A stretch of DNA of 64,000 bases, taken from assembly GCA_964017045.1 (NCBI GenBank), contig OZ024810.1:4138504-4202503 (forward strand). Direction: 5' to 3'. The position numbers and the translations under genes are program-made. Source of the DNA: Omphiscola glabra (Eukaryota > Mollusca > Gastropoda > Lymnaeidae). Every line of letters begins with the position of its first letter. Position 1 is the stretch's first letter. Positions 32,440-42,789 of the stretch are shown piece by piece. The notes beneath the pieces are model-generated. The model saw nothing but the letters and a program-made list of their open reading frames with translations, had not been told where the DNA came from and ran no database searches.

Positions 32440-35365
32440 GTACTGAATATCTTTTAAGTAGATGTATCTCAGTTGTACCCAGATACTGAATATCTTTTAA
32501 GTAGATGTATCTCAGTTGTACCCAGGTACTGAATATCTTTTAAGTAGATGTATCTCAGTTGTACCCAGGTACTGAATATCTTTTAAGTAGATGTATCTCA
32601 GTTGTAACCAGATACTGAATATCTTTTAAGTAGATGTATCTCAGTTGTACCCAAGTACTGAATATCTTTTAAGTAGATGTATCTCAGTTGTACTCAGATA
32701 CTGAATATCTTTTAAGTAGATGTATCTCAGTTGTACCCAGGTACTGAATATCTTTAAAGTAGATGTATCTCACTTGACCCAGGTACTGAATATCTTTTAA
32801 GTAGATGTATCTCAGTTGTACCCAGATACTGAATATCTTTTAAGTAGATGTATCTCACTTGACCCAGGTACTGAATATCTTTTAAGTAGATGTATCTCAG
32901 TTGTACCAAGGTACTGAATATCTTTTAAGTAGATGTATCTCAGTTGTACCCAGGTACTGAATATCTTTTAAGTAGATGTATCTCAGTTGTACCCAGGTAC
33001 TGAATATCTTTTAAGTAGATGTATCTCAGTTGTACCCAGGTACTGAATATCTTTTAAGTAGATGTATCTCAGTTGTACCCAGATACTGAATATCTTTTAA
33101 GTAGATGTATCTCAGTTGTACCCAGGTACTGAATATCTTTTAAGTAGATGTGTCTCAGTTGTACCCAGGTACTGAATATCTTTTAAGTAGATGTATCTCA
33201 GTTGTACCCAGGTACTGAATATCTTTTAAGTAGATGTATCTCAGTTGTACCCAGGTACTGAATATCTTTTAAGTAGATGTATCTCAGTTGTACCCAGGTA
33301 CTGAATATCTTTTAAGTAGATGTATCTCAGTTGTACCCAGGTACTGAATATCTTTTAAGTAGATGTATCTCAGTTGTACCCAGGTACTGAATATCTGTTA
33401 AGTAGATGTATCTCAGTTGTACCCAGGTACTGAATATCTTTTAAGTAGATGTATCTCAGTTGTACCCAGGTACTGAATATCTTTTAAGTAGATGTATCTC
33501 AGTTGTACCCAGGTACTGAATATCTTTTAAGTAGATGTATCTCAGTTGTACCCAGGTACTGAATATCTTTTAAGTAGATGTATCTCAGTTGTACCCAGAT
33601 ACTGAATATCTTTTAAGTAGATGTATCTCAGTTGTACCCAGGTACTGAATATCTTTTAAGTAGATGTATCTCAGTTGTACCCAGGTACTGAATATCTTTT
33701 AAGTAGATGTATCTCAGTTGTACCCAGGTACTGAATATCTTTTAAGTAGATGTATCTCAGTTGTACCCAGGTACTGAATATCTTTTAAGTAGATGTATCT
33801 CAGTTGTACCCAGGTACTGAATATCTTTTAAGTAGATGTATCTCAGTTTTACCCAGGTACTGAATATCTTTTAAGTAGATGTATCTCAGTTGTACCCAGG
33901 TACTGAATATCTGTTAAGTAGATGTATCTCAGTTGTACCCAGGTACTGAATATCTTTTAAGTAGATGTATCTCAGTTGTACCCAGGTACTGAATATCTTT
34001 TAAGTAGATGTATCTCAGTTGTACCCAGGTACTGAATATCTTTTAAGTAGATGTATCTCACTTGTACCCAGGTACTGAATATCTTTTAAGTAGATGTATC
34101 TCAGTTGTACCCAGGTACTGAATATCTTTTAAGTAGATGTATCTTAGTTGTACCCAGGTACTGCATATCTTTTAAGTAGATGTATCTCAGTTGTACCCAG
34201 GTACTGAATATCTTTTAAGTAGATGTATCTCAGTTGTACCCAAGTACTGAATATCTTTTAAGTAGATGTATCTTAGTTGTACCCAGGTACCGAATATCTT
34301 TTAAGTAGATGTATCTCAGTTGTATCAAGGTACTGAATATCTATTAAGTATATGTATCTCAGTTGTACCAAGGTACTGAATATCTATTAAGTATATGTAT
34401 CTCAGTTGTACCAAGGTACTGAATATCTGTTAAGTAGATGCATCATGGTTGTACCAAGGTACTGAATATCTTTTAAGTAAATGTATCTCAGTTGTACCCA
34501 GGTACTGAATATCTATTAAGTATATGTATCTCAGTTGTACCAAGGTACTGAATATCTGTTAAGTAGATGCATCATGGTTGTACCAAGGTACTGAATATCT
34601 TTTAATTAGATGTATCTCAGTTGTACCAAGATACTGAATATCTATTAAGTATATGTATCTCAGTTGTACCAAGGTATTGAATATCTATTAAGTAGATGCA
34701 TCATGGTTGTACCAAGGTACTGAATATCTATTAAGTAGATGCATCATGGTTGTACCAAGGTACTGAATATCTTTTAAGTAGATGTATCTCAGTTGTACCA
34801 AGGTACTGAATATATGTTAAGTAGGTGCATCATGGTTGTACCAAGGTACTGAATATCTGTTAAGTAGATGCATCATGGTTGTACCAACGTACTGAATATC
34901 TGTTAAGTAGATGCATCATGGTTGTACCAAGGTACTGAATATCTGTTAAGTATATGTATCTCGGTTGTACCAAGGTACTGAATATCTGTTAAGTATATGT
35001 ATCTCAGTTGTACCAAGGTACTGAATATCTGTTAAGTAGATGTATCTCAGTTGTACCAAGGTACTGAATATCTGTTAACTAGATGTATCTCAGTTGTACC
35101 AAGGTACTGAATATATATTAAGTATATGTATCTCAGTTGTACAAAGGTACTGAATATATGTTAACTAGATGTATCTCAGTTGTACCAAGGTACTGAATAT
35201 ATATTAAGTATATGTATCTCAGTTGTACAAAGGTACTGAATATCTGTTAAGTATATGTATCTCAGTTGTACCCAGGTACTGAATATCTGTTAAGTAGATG
35301 CATCATGGTTGTACCAAGGTACTGAATATCTGTTAAGTAGATGCATTATGGTTGTACCCAGGTGA
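32440..35365. repeat. Large minisatellite, 43-bp unit, about 68 copies
   Basis: The unit contains GTACCCAGGTACTGAATATC, then TTTTAAGTAGATGTATCTCA and GTT. The left two thirds is highly uniform. From about 34,300 variants increase (TATATG, GCATCATGG, CTATTAAG), a typical gradient from homogenised core to decayed edge. The array starts exactly at the 5' splice-like border of the exon-like unit, and each unit retains a CCCAG|GTACTG motif. Confidence 0.98.
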
Positions 35366-35449
35366 CTGTCAATGTCAGTCATGTTCCTATAGTGTTGACT
35401 TTCAAATATGGACTGTGTATAAGAAATCTAAGAAGTCTGGAGAATAGCT

Positions 35450-35703
35450 AGCAAACTTATGTGGTGGTGATGGACTTCTCAAAAGCTTTTAAGCTTAGCT
35501 TGCTACTACACAAACTTCAGAGACATGGGATACAAGGCATTACCAAAACATGGATCTCTAGCTTCCTCAGCGACCGATGCCAGGCAGTGGGGGCAGACGG
35601 CACAAGTTCCTCCTTTGTCTGTGTTTATGTCAGGGGTCCCCAAGGGCGTGGTGCTAGGCCCCTGTCTGTTCATAGCATACATCAATGACTTACCAGAGAG
35701 GCT
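35450..35703 (+). mobile_element. LINE reverse transcriptase fragment (CR1/jockey-like)
   Basis: Translation gives VVVMDFSKAFK, LLHKLQRHGI, TWISSFLSDRCQAV, then in another frame SGVPKGVVLGPCLF and YINDLPERL, the palm motifs of a non-LTR RT. A frame change lies near 35,625. It is truncated at both ends and lies next to the 43-bp array. Confidence 0.8.
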
Positions 35704-35709
35704 GGAATT

Positions 35710-36280
35710 CTTTTGCATTTTGAATTTTATTTGTGTGGGAGGGGGGGTGGGAGGGTGTGAATCAAATTATGCAGTATATATTTTTATATAATATATAAGA
35801 TTAATTAAATTAAGCTATCTACTAAATTTAGTTTTCTGCAAAGTAAAAATATTTACCTTCGCAATTCGGTAAAACTAAAATGTTTAGTATTTTCATAATC
35901 AAATCTTAAACTGCAAATGTAAACAATTTATTATGTTCATTTTGATATGAGTTAAAAACTCTTGAGACACTGAGACTGAGAAGCAATAACAATAACAAGC
36001 CACTAGTACCGGTAATAGTAATAATTAGAATGACTAGTAACTAGTATAAGACAAAATTTAGTAGGCATACGCCTGATAATGAAAGGCTGAGTAATTTTAC
36101 GATTAATAACTAAAACAAATATTTTAATTTTTAGGTGGTTATTTACTGATTATGTCAGTGTAGTCTATTCTCACTTATTAACATTAAGTTCATGGTTGTT
36201 ATTAGGGCTACTGATCATTAATTAAATTAATGTTTGATATTGCATGATTTATGACTTACTACATACATGCACTAAAAAAT
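35710..36280. other. Intergenic or intronic stretch, no gene seen
   Basis: AT-rich with a TACCGGTA octamer at 36,007. No gene supported. Confidence 0.5.
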
Positions 36281-36430
36281 CTGGGTTGTGTAAGACTGGG
36301 TTGTGTAAGACTGGGTTGTGTAAGACTGGGTTGTGTAAGACTGGGTTGTGTAAGACTGGGTTGTGTAAGACTGGGTTGTGTAAGACTGGGTTGTAAGACT
36401 GGGTTGTAAGACTGGGTTGTAAGACTGGGT
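36281..36430. repeat. Minisatellite, 15-bp then 13-bp unit, about 10 copies
   Basis: CTGGGTTGTGTAAGA repeats about seven times and then changes to CTGGGTTGTAAGA with two bases lost, showing unit turnover within one array. Confidence 0.94.
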
Positions 36431-36547
36431 TAAATAGTTTCCTGACTTAAGTTGGTAAAAGATTTTAAATTAATTTGTATAAAAAATATATTTTTTGTTT
36501 TGTTTAGTAAGCCCTGGAATCTATCAAATATGGATTCAAAAATGTGG

Positions 36548-36640
36548 TGGCCCACTAGATTATTGAGGCCCACTAGATTATTGAGGCCCACTAGATTATT
36601 GAGGCCCACTAGATTATTGAGGCCCACTAGATTATTGAAG
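36548..36640. repeat. Minisatellite, 18-bp unit, 5 copies
   Basis: The unit is GGCCCACTAGATTATTGA. It lies in the lead-in of the second exon-like unit, at the place where the first unit has a single GAGGCCC. Confidence 0.94.
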
Positions 36641-36747
36641 CCCTAGGCTTACGTTTACTTAGCCTATAGGGAAATCTGCCCCTTTCCAAAATAAGGAGAA
36701 CACTTTATAAAGCTGAACAAACAATTTTATAATTTCTCTATTTACAG

Positions 36748-36837
36748 ATTGTTTCTATAAATATATTTGATGATTTCCTCCAAGTTGTGACCTGACTGAA
36801 AACAATTTCTCTTGATTTCATGTTTCACCTGACCCAG
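36748..36837 (+). other. Exon-like segment, copy 2 of a duplicated unit
   Basis: It lies between TTTCTCTATTTACAG and CCTGACCCAG|GTAATT, a strong acceptor and a good donor. It aligns end to end with 32,345-32,439. Downstream it keeps only about one and a half decayed 43-bp units (to 36,905). Confidence 0.45.
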
Positions 36838-37104
36838 GTAATTAATTTCTATTATGTAGATGTATCTCGGTTGTGCCCAGGTACTGAATGTCTATTTAGA
36901 AGATTTATTTCCAGTTTTTGTTTTATTTTGCATGAGATTTAATCAGTGATTTTTTTATTGCTGACAAATGATACTTAGGTTTGAAAGAGTGAGAAATTAA
37001 GATAAAGACAAACATATGTCACACAATATATTGTAAAGTTAAATATATAGTGAATAATTTTGATAATATTCTCAATTTTAATTTGGTCATTAGAACTGAG
37101 ATGC

Positions 37105-37620
37105 ATCCATGATCGAGAACCAATGTGATACTACATCCATGATTGGGTACCACTGAGATACTACATCCATGATTGGGTACCACTGCGATACTACAGCCAT
37201 GATTGGGTACCACTGCAATACTACATCCATGATTGGGTACCACTGCAATACTACATCCATGATTGGGTACCACTGCGATACTACATCCATGATTGGGTAC
37301 CACTGCAATACTACATCCATGATTAGGTACCCCTGCAATACTACATCCATGATTGGGTACCACTGCAATACTACATCCATGATTGGGTACCACTGCAATA
37401 CTACATCCATGATTGGGTACCACTGCAATACTACATCCATGATTAGGTACCACTGCAATACATCAATGATCATGTACCACTGAGATACTACATCAATGAT
37501 TGGGTACAACTGAGGTACTGCATCCATGACCATGATTGGGTACTACTGAGATACATCCATTATTGGGTACCACTGAGATACTACATCCATGATTGGCTTC
37601 CACTGAGATAAATCCATATT
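37105..37620. repeat. Minisatellite, 30-bp unit, about 17 copies
   Basis: The unit contains CATCCATGATTGGGTACCAC and TGCAATACTA. It continues as shorter, diverged units to about 37,845. Directly after comes GAACAA|GTAAGT, a strong 5' splice-like site at 37,866. All six-frame open stretches here reflect the unit length. Confidence 0.96.
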
Positions 37621-37954
37621 GGATACAGTTGAGATACTACATACATGATTGAATACAACTGAGATACTTTCATGATTGGGTACAAGTAAAACTGAGATTC
37701 ATCCATAACTGGATATAACTGTGATGCATCCATGATTGGGTACAATTGAGATACATCCATGATTGTGCACCACTGAGATACACCAATGATTGGATACAAC
37801 TGATACATCCATGATTGGATACCATCAAGATGTCTTTTATTTGTAACTGAGACATTCCTGAACAAGTAAGTCTCTATATTTTATTGTGTTAAGACTCCTT
37901 GACTTCCAAAATGTGAACATTAGACCACATGTAGTGATTCCTTCCTGAAAATAC

Positions 37955-38030
37955 AACAACTTCTTGAACATTTGACCACCATTATGGCCAACTTCTTGAA
38001 CATTTGACCACCATTATGGCCAACTTCCTC
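37955..38030. repeat. 32-bp tandem repeat, about 2.4 copies
   Basis: CTTCTTGAACATTTGACCAC plus CATTATGGCCAA repeats. Confidence 0.88.
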
Positions 38031-38590
38031 GACTGCATTGTTCCTATAGTGTTAACATGGGCATGTTAAACTATAGTATGATTTAAAATGAATTTTTAAA
38101 AATTTATTGATAGTGATTGGAGGGATGGTTTCACTTACAACTGTTAAATAAATGTATGAACTTCTGAACCACTATCTCAATTTTTAATAGATGCTCCTAT
38201 TGATAATTATATTTGTTTCCTTAAATTTTATAATTTGTAACTTGAATCTCATTTTTTATGTCTTTGATTTTGTAGGCATCAGACTTTGTAGATCTGCCCT
38301 TGTAAATATGATTTCTAGTATTACAGACCTGTTTACTTGTACGATTTTGGATTACAATGTATGATTTTGAGGTGTATACATGATATATTCTATATATATG
38401 TTTATTTTTTTACTATTAATTATAAGATGTTTGAGCTATTTTGTGATGATTTTAAGAGTTTGAGGGTAAACAGGTCTGGTATTTGATGTATACAGTGTTG
38501 GTCATCAAATGTACCCAGTATTATATGGTGTAGGTGTAAAGGTACGTTCGCACTGCGGATTTGTTACTTGGGATCTCAACTTTGTGTGAC

Positions 38591-38765
38591 TATGAGCTAC
38601 TCACTAAACAAGCTGCCCTCTATATGATCTACTCTCTGCCTTAAAAACAAGCTGCCCTCTATATGAGCTACTCTCTGTCTTAAAAACAAGCTGCCCTCTA
38701 TATGAGCTACTCTCTGTCTTAAAAACAAGCTGCCCTCTATATGAGCTACTCTCTGCCTTAAAAAT
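38591..38765. repeat. Minisatellite, 39-bp unit, about 4.5 copies
   Basis: The unit contains AAACAAGCTGCCCTCTATAT and GAGCTACTCTCTG. Confidence 0.93.
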
Positions 38766-39230
38766 TGGGCCATTTCATTTTCACTGGGTCTAATAGTGTC
38801 ACAGTACAGTGTCTGCTGGCAAGTTACAGAAACAATCCATCATATTGTGTTCAATGCTCAACAAATCTGCTTGTGTAAAATTTGAAGCCTAGTTTTAAAA
38901 AATGGTAGTGTGAATGTACCTGAAGACTTTGTACAAATACCCTTGTAAATATTTTGTCTAGTATCAGTTAAGGATGTGTGATGTATAAATTGCTGGTCAT
39001 CAAATGATAAGACTTAAATTGTGCACAAAAAGAGTTTGATTATTTGGCAACCAGCAATGAAGTAACAACAGGGACAATGCAGAATTACAATGTCAAAGAC
39101 CCCTGTGATAAACATACAAATGTCTTCTGTACAAAAACTGAACACCATCTAATAGGGAGTCTTTATTGTAAACAAACTTTTTGGCGAGTTCTGAACGATG
39201 GTGCTTTTTTTGGACAAATAGCAATGGATT

Positions 39231-39362
39231 GTTACAGGAAAAGTATGAAATCCAGGCATTCTATATCTTAAGTGCAAGGAATTTTTCTAAAGATTGAATT
39301 TGAACTAAAAAATGTTGATCATGCTCTATAGAATGCCTGGATTTCCCCACTTTGCCTGTAAC
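39231..39362 (+). ncRNA. MicroRNA-like hairpin 1
   Basis: The arms 39,231-39,265 and 39,327-39,362 pair over about 35 bases with a few mismatches: TGAAATCCAGGCATTCTATA against TATAGAATGCCTGGATTTCC, extending to GTTACAGG against CCTGTAAC at the base. The loop is about 60 bases. Stem length fits a pri-miRNA; the loop is on the long side. I do not recognise a known family. Strand is unresolved because the fold is near-symmetric; plus is chosen from the surrounding exon signals. Confidence 0.6.
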
Positions 39363-39460
39363 ATGTAAATTTTTCTTTTTAAGATCTTGAGATTGTTCTT
39401 GATGTTAATGGTTTTTTGACAAATAGCAAATGTTAAATAGATAATTGATTGATTTTGTAT

Positions 39461-39577
39461 GTCAGAGGAAAAGTTTGAAATCCAGGCATTCTATGTATAG
39501 ATGGTTTGCATGGAATTTTTATAACGTGGATTATCAGGCTATATAGAATGCCTGGATTTCCCCACTTTGCCTGTAAC
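39461..39577 (+). ncRNA. MicroRNA-like hairpin 2, paralogue of hairpin 1
   Basis: The arms 39,461-39,498 and 39,541-39,577 repeat the same stem (TTGAAATCCAGGCATTCTAT and TATAGAATGCCTGGATTTCC) with a different loop of about 42 bases. The 3' arm and its flank are identical to hairpin 1 for 42 bases. The 5' arm core is conserved and the loops are unrelated. An upstream ACAAATAGCAA block precedes both. Confidence 0.6.
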
Positions 39578-39785
39578 ATGTAATTGGAGGGCTTGGTGTA
39601 ATAAGGTGCCTACATGTTTTAAGGCAGCTTGGATTTCACCAAGTCATTAAATGACCAAGTCAGTCAACATCTATTTAACTTTGTTTCTATGTAAAGATAC
39701 CTCATTTTATATCATCAGGAGATTTCATGTTTTCATCTCCTTGGAGATAGTCTCGCGAGGAGGATTTTTATTTTTCTCCCCCTAA

Positions 39786-39791
39786 AATAAA
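39786..39791 (+). terminator. Poly(A) signal AATAAA, plus strand
   Basis: A canonical hexamer downstream of the hairpins, about 75 bases from an oppositely oriented signal. Confidence 0.4.
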
Positions 39792-39839
39792 GAGCATTCA
39801 TGTTTTCCTTTGTTTTCTTTTTAATAATTAATAAAAAAC

Positions 39840-40097
39840 TGCAAATATTTGTTTTTCCATAAATTTATTCTTTTCTTATTTTTGTTGAACACACCATCAC
39901 ATTCACTTCATCCAATATTTTTATTATAATGAATTATAACAATTTTTTCCTTATCTTGTTGAACATCAATCACATTAATTTTGTTCAGCAATTAAAGGTA
40001 TCTGAGAACATCTTTGCCTTGATTTGTTCAGCACCATCTATTTATTAAAGGAATCTGAGACGTTGAGTCTTCTTTGCCTTGTTTTCTTCAGCGCCAC
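39840..40097 (-). other. Candidate terminal exon of a minus-strand transcript
   Basis: On the minus strand CTTTTATTTTCAG is a strong acceptor, with the exon starting at 40,097. One frame is open for about 19 codons (ending KAKKTQRLRFL) to TAA, then AATAAA signals follow, the last at 39,864-39,869. The exon contains an imperfect tandem duplication of about 60 bases (GCTGAA.AAA...AAGGCAAAGA). Coding status is uncertain. Confidence 0.35.
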
Positions 40098-40109
40098 CTG
40101 AAAATAAAA

Positions 40110-41340
40110 GAAATATTATCCATTAAATGATTCATGCATATTTTTTAAACTGATTTATTCTGCATGTCCCACTCAACCCGTTTCAAAGTATCAGCACTTG
40201 AGACACGCTGGGTTATATGATAGCATATGTTTAATTACTATTATTAATTCTCGTAATCACATTATCTATAAAACCCTAACATCTGTTGTTTTTTTGTTGC
40301 TATAGCGAAATTAAATTTGTTACCCAAATATCTTCAAACAAAATAAAAATTTTGATGAAAGTAAGAATAATCGTTTTTCTTAAAAATAGCAAATAAGCTT
40401 TTAAATTTCACTCAGTGACTGACAATATTCCCCCCACCCCCAATTTATAAAATTGATATCAGTATCCCCATGACCAATTATATTACAGATTTGAACTTTG
40501 TTAAAATAAATGACCATGCTTTTTCAACAATATGCCTAACAAATGGTGTAAAATGGTACCAAGGCTTCAGAATTTTAGGGGTGTGTATATTTTTGTGTGG
40601 ATCACAATATCTTTAAATCTGATGACACTTTACTATAGTCATGAAAAAGAGGAGCCACATTTTCTTTAAAAAGTAAATATAGAGTTCAATTGCGATACCA
40701 TGTACGATAATATAGAGGAGAAGTGGAACAAAATGTTTCTTTAAATTTTTATGTATCAAGTTCTGCGACGGGTATATAAATTGTTTTGTTGTAAATTTAA
40801 GGACACATTTATACAATTTTTTGAGATAAAACTATATAGAAGATAAACATTTCTAAAGATTTATTGTTTTACAGTTATACAAAACATCAAAAACTGTTTT
40901 GGTTATATACTTAAAAACTTGGATTGTTAGGTGTTGAGACTTTGCAAAAGCAGGTAGAAAGTATTGCAAAATTCCTACCCTTACCACCATTATTTTCCCG
41001 GTAACATGGTCTTATCTTCTACAATAGTATAGTATATTAACCCACAAATGCAATTGTGCTGTTGTGTCAAGCCTTTCATAGGTACACATATAAAATCAGA
41101 TACAGAGGTAGTTTTTAAAAAAATATAAGTTACTTATGTTTATAGAATTATTATTTAAAAAAATAATTATCCACTCAATTCTTCTATATATTTTACCCCT
41201 ACTTCAATACGTTCACTCTTACAATTTGAACTATGGTAGTGATATATTTAAAATCACTTTCATTAAAAAGGGACAACATCTCAGTCCTACAAGATTATTT
41301 TAACCATAAAATATTTGAAAATTTCTACAGGATTAAAAAT
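40110..41340. other. Intronic or intergenic stretch, no gene seen
   Basis: AT-rich; no array, transposon terminus or convincing frame. Confidence 0.5.
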
Positions 41341-41344
41341 ATAA

Positions 41345-41640
41345 TAGTTTACTACAGTAATCCCCCTTTAAAATTGTAAAACTTGTCATTCATATTTAAA
41401 ATATTTATTTTATTGTCTGTGACACCACAGCAACATTCATTTCTGACAATGACAGTTTGTGGGTTCAGCGTAATATCAGTTCCTTCATCACCTTGGTCAC
41501 CGGCCAGTAATAACTGAACTAATACTATTTTCAAAGTCTGATTCATAGTTATCTACAGACATAGGATCATCAATGATGTCCTTTATATCAACTACAAACA
41601 ACAGATGCTAATTCAATCTGATCATTTATCGCCGCAACTT
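41345..41640 (-). pseudogene. Protein-like minus-strand relic, frame broken, unrecognised
   Basis: Successive minus-strand frames read INDQIELASVV, then DIKDIIDDPMSVDNYESDFE, then GDQGDEGTDITLNPQTVIVR, which looks like one acidic protein interrupted by frame changes. A TGTTGTTTGTAG acceptor-like site lies before the second block, so part may be an exon. No family recognised; chance is possible. Confidence 0.25.
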
Positions 41641-41764
41641 AAAAAGCCATCAGAACATTTTAACTCTAGTAAAATTACCAACAAAAGACCCCCCTCCCCA
41701 CTAATAAACCAATAAAACTCACCATAATAGTATTACAAAGTATATTACAGTTTTTAATGTGTTC

Positions 41765-42017
41765 CCTTAATATGCCTTGTCCGTGTACAATGCGATTAGT
41801 TTACCGTATGCCATTAACAATGCAATGTGAGATGCCAAATGACAGAGGAGTGAAAAAGGTGCATCACCAAAACCCCATAAGAAAATGGCTTAGATGCATG
41901 GATGATGTGGAAAAAGATCTACAACTGGGAATCCAAGCATGATAAAGAAAACCATTATGTCTTGAGTGGAAGCAAATAGTGAGGCGGGCTGTAGCGCCAC
42001 AAGGATGGATGGATGGA
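41765..42017 (+). mobile_element. LINE 3' end with GGAT tail
   Basis: The frame reads RKWLRCMDDVEKDLQLG, and the last 30 bases read GGCTGTAGCGCCAC then GGATGGATGGATGG, a LINE C-terminus and microsatellite tail. The GGGCTGTAGCG(C/A)CAC end recurs at 49,250. Confidence 0.65.
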
Positions 42018-42334
42018 ATATTTAAACGTTAAAAGTTACAATAATGATCATTTCTCTAAACGTGACAGGGTCAAGAACATTTGGATACATAGACATTGGC
42101 GGGCTATATATTGTTTAATGAAAATTGACTTGAACGACTATTTTTAAGTAGGATTTTTACCAATATTTCTTGCATTATATGCAGTAATTTACACAGTAGT
42201 AACCAGACTTTCAAAATTCTCTTGTGTGGGGTTAATCATCTGCCCTTTGGTGCCTCCCCAAAGGACATATAGAGATAGACAAAAGTAAGTAATAACGTAC
42301 TAATAGAAATAAAAGGGCATACTTCAATTGTTTA

Positions 42335-42720
42335 ACATGCTCAAAATTAAAAATATTACAAGAAAAACAAAGAAACCTATACATACAACTGTAATAAGAT
42401 CAGGAGTTATATACGCCAGTGAAAATTGGACCCAAACAAACAGCCGAATACACATGAGCGAGAAAAACTTTCCAAAAAATATATATGGGCCAACAGAAAC
42501 GAACCAAAATAGACTTGTATAGACTATACCAGGATACCACGCTAGAGGAACAAATAAAAAAAAGGACATGTTGCGCTGGGCGGGACACTAAGGAAAACTG
42601 CTCAAACGTAGACCTAGGCTTAGATGGATAGACCAAGCATGGCAAAATAAAATACAAGTTCTGAGTGGAATGAAGTTTAAGGATACCCAAAGTTACACGG
42701 ATGGTGGAAGGGACAAGACC
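42335..42720 (+). mobile_element. LINE C-terminal fragment, decayed
   Basis: Broken frames give VIRSGVIYASENWTQTNSRI, matching the RPVLLYGSETW region of LINEs, then RLRWIDQAWQNKIQVL-like text. No intact frame. Confidence 0.55.
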
Positions 42721-42789
42721 ATAAAAATCAAGACCATTACATCATTAGATAATAACACTAGCAGGCTACGGTGACCATGGTGACAGTCG

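Larger units (their letters stand above)
38275..39805 (+). ncRNA. Putative 3' exon of a non-coding transcript carrying two hairpins
   Basis: A strong acceptor (GTCTTTGATTTTGTAG) ends at 38,274, and AATAAA lies at 39,786-39,791. The segment has no convincing coding frame. It contains a duplicated block (about 38,280-38,510 and 38,930-39,005: CCCTTGTAAATAT, TTGGTCATCAAATG), a 39-bp minisatellite and the two microRNA-like hairpins. Exon status is inferred from splice and poly(A) signals only. Confidence 0.35.

Noticed and set aside
30904..35365. Regular direct repeats resembling a CRISPR array
   Set aside because: Repeats are contiguous with no variable spacers, in a eukaryotic context; they are minisatellites.
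37019..37865. Several 94-147-codon frames
   Set aside because: All are readings of the 30-bp array, which has a period divisible by three.
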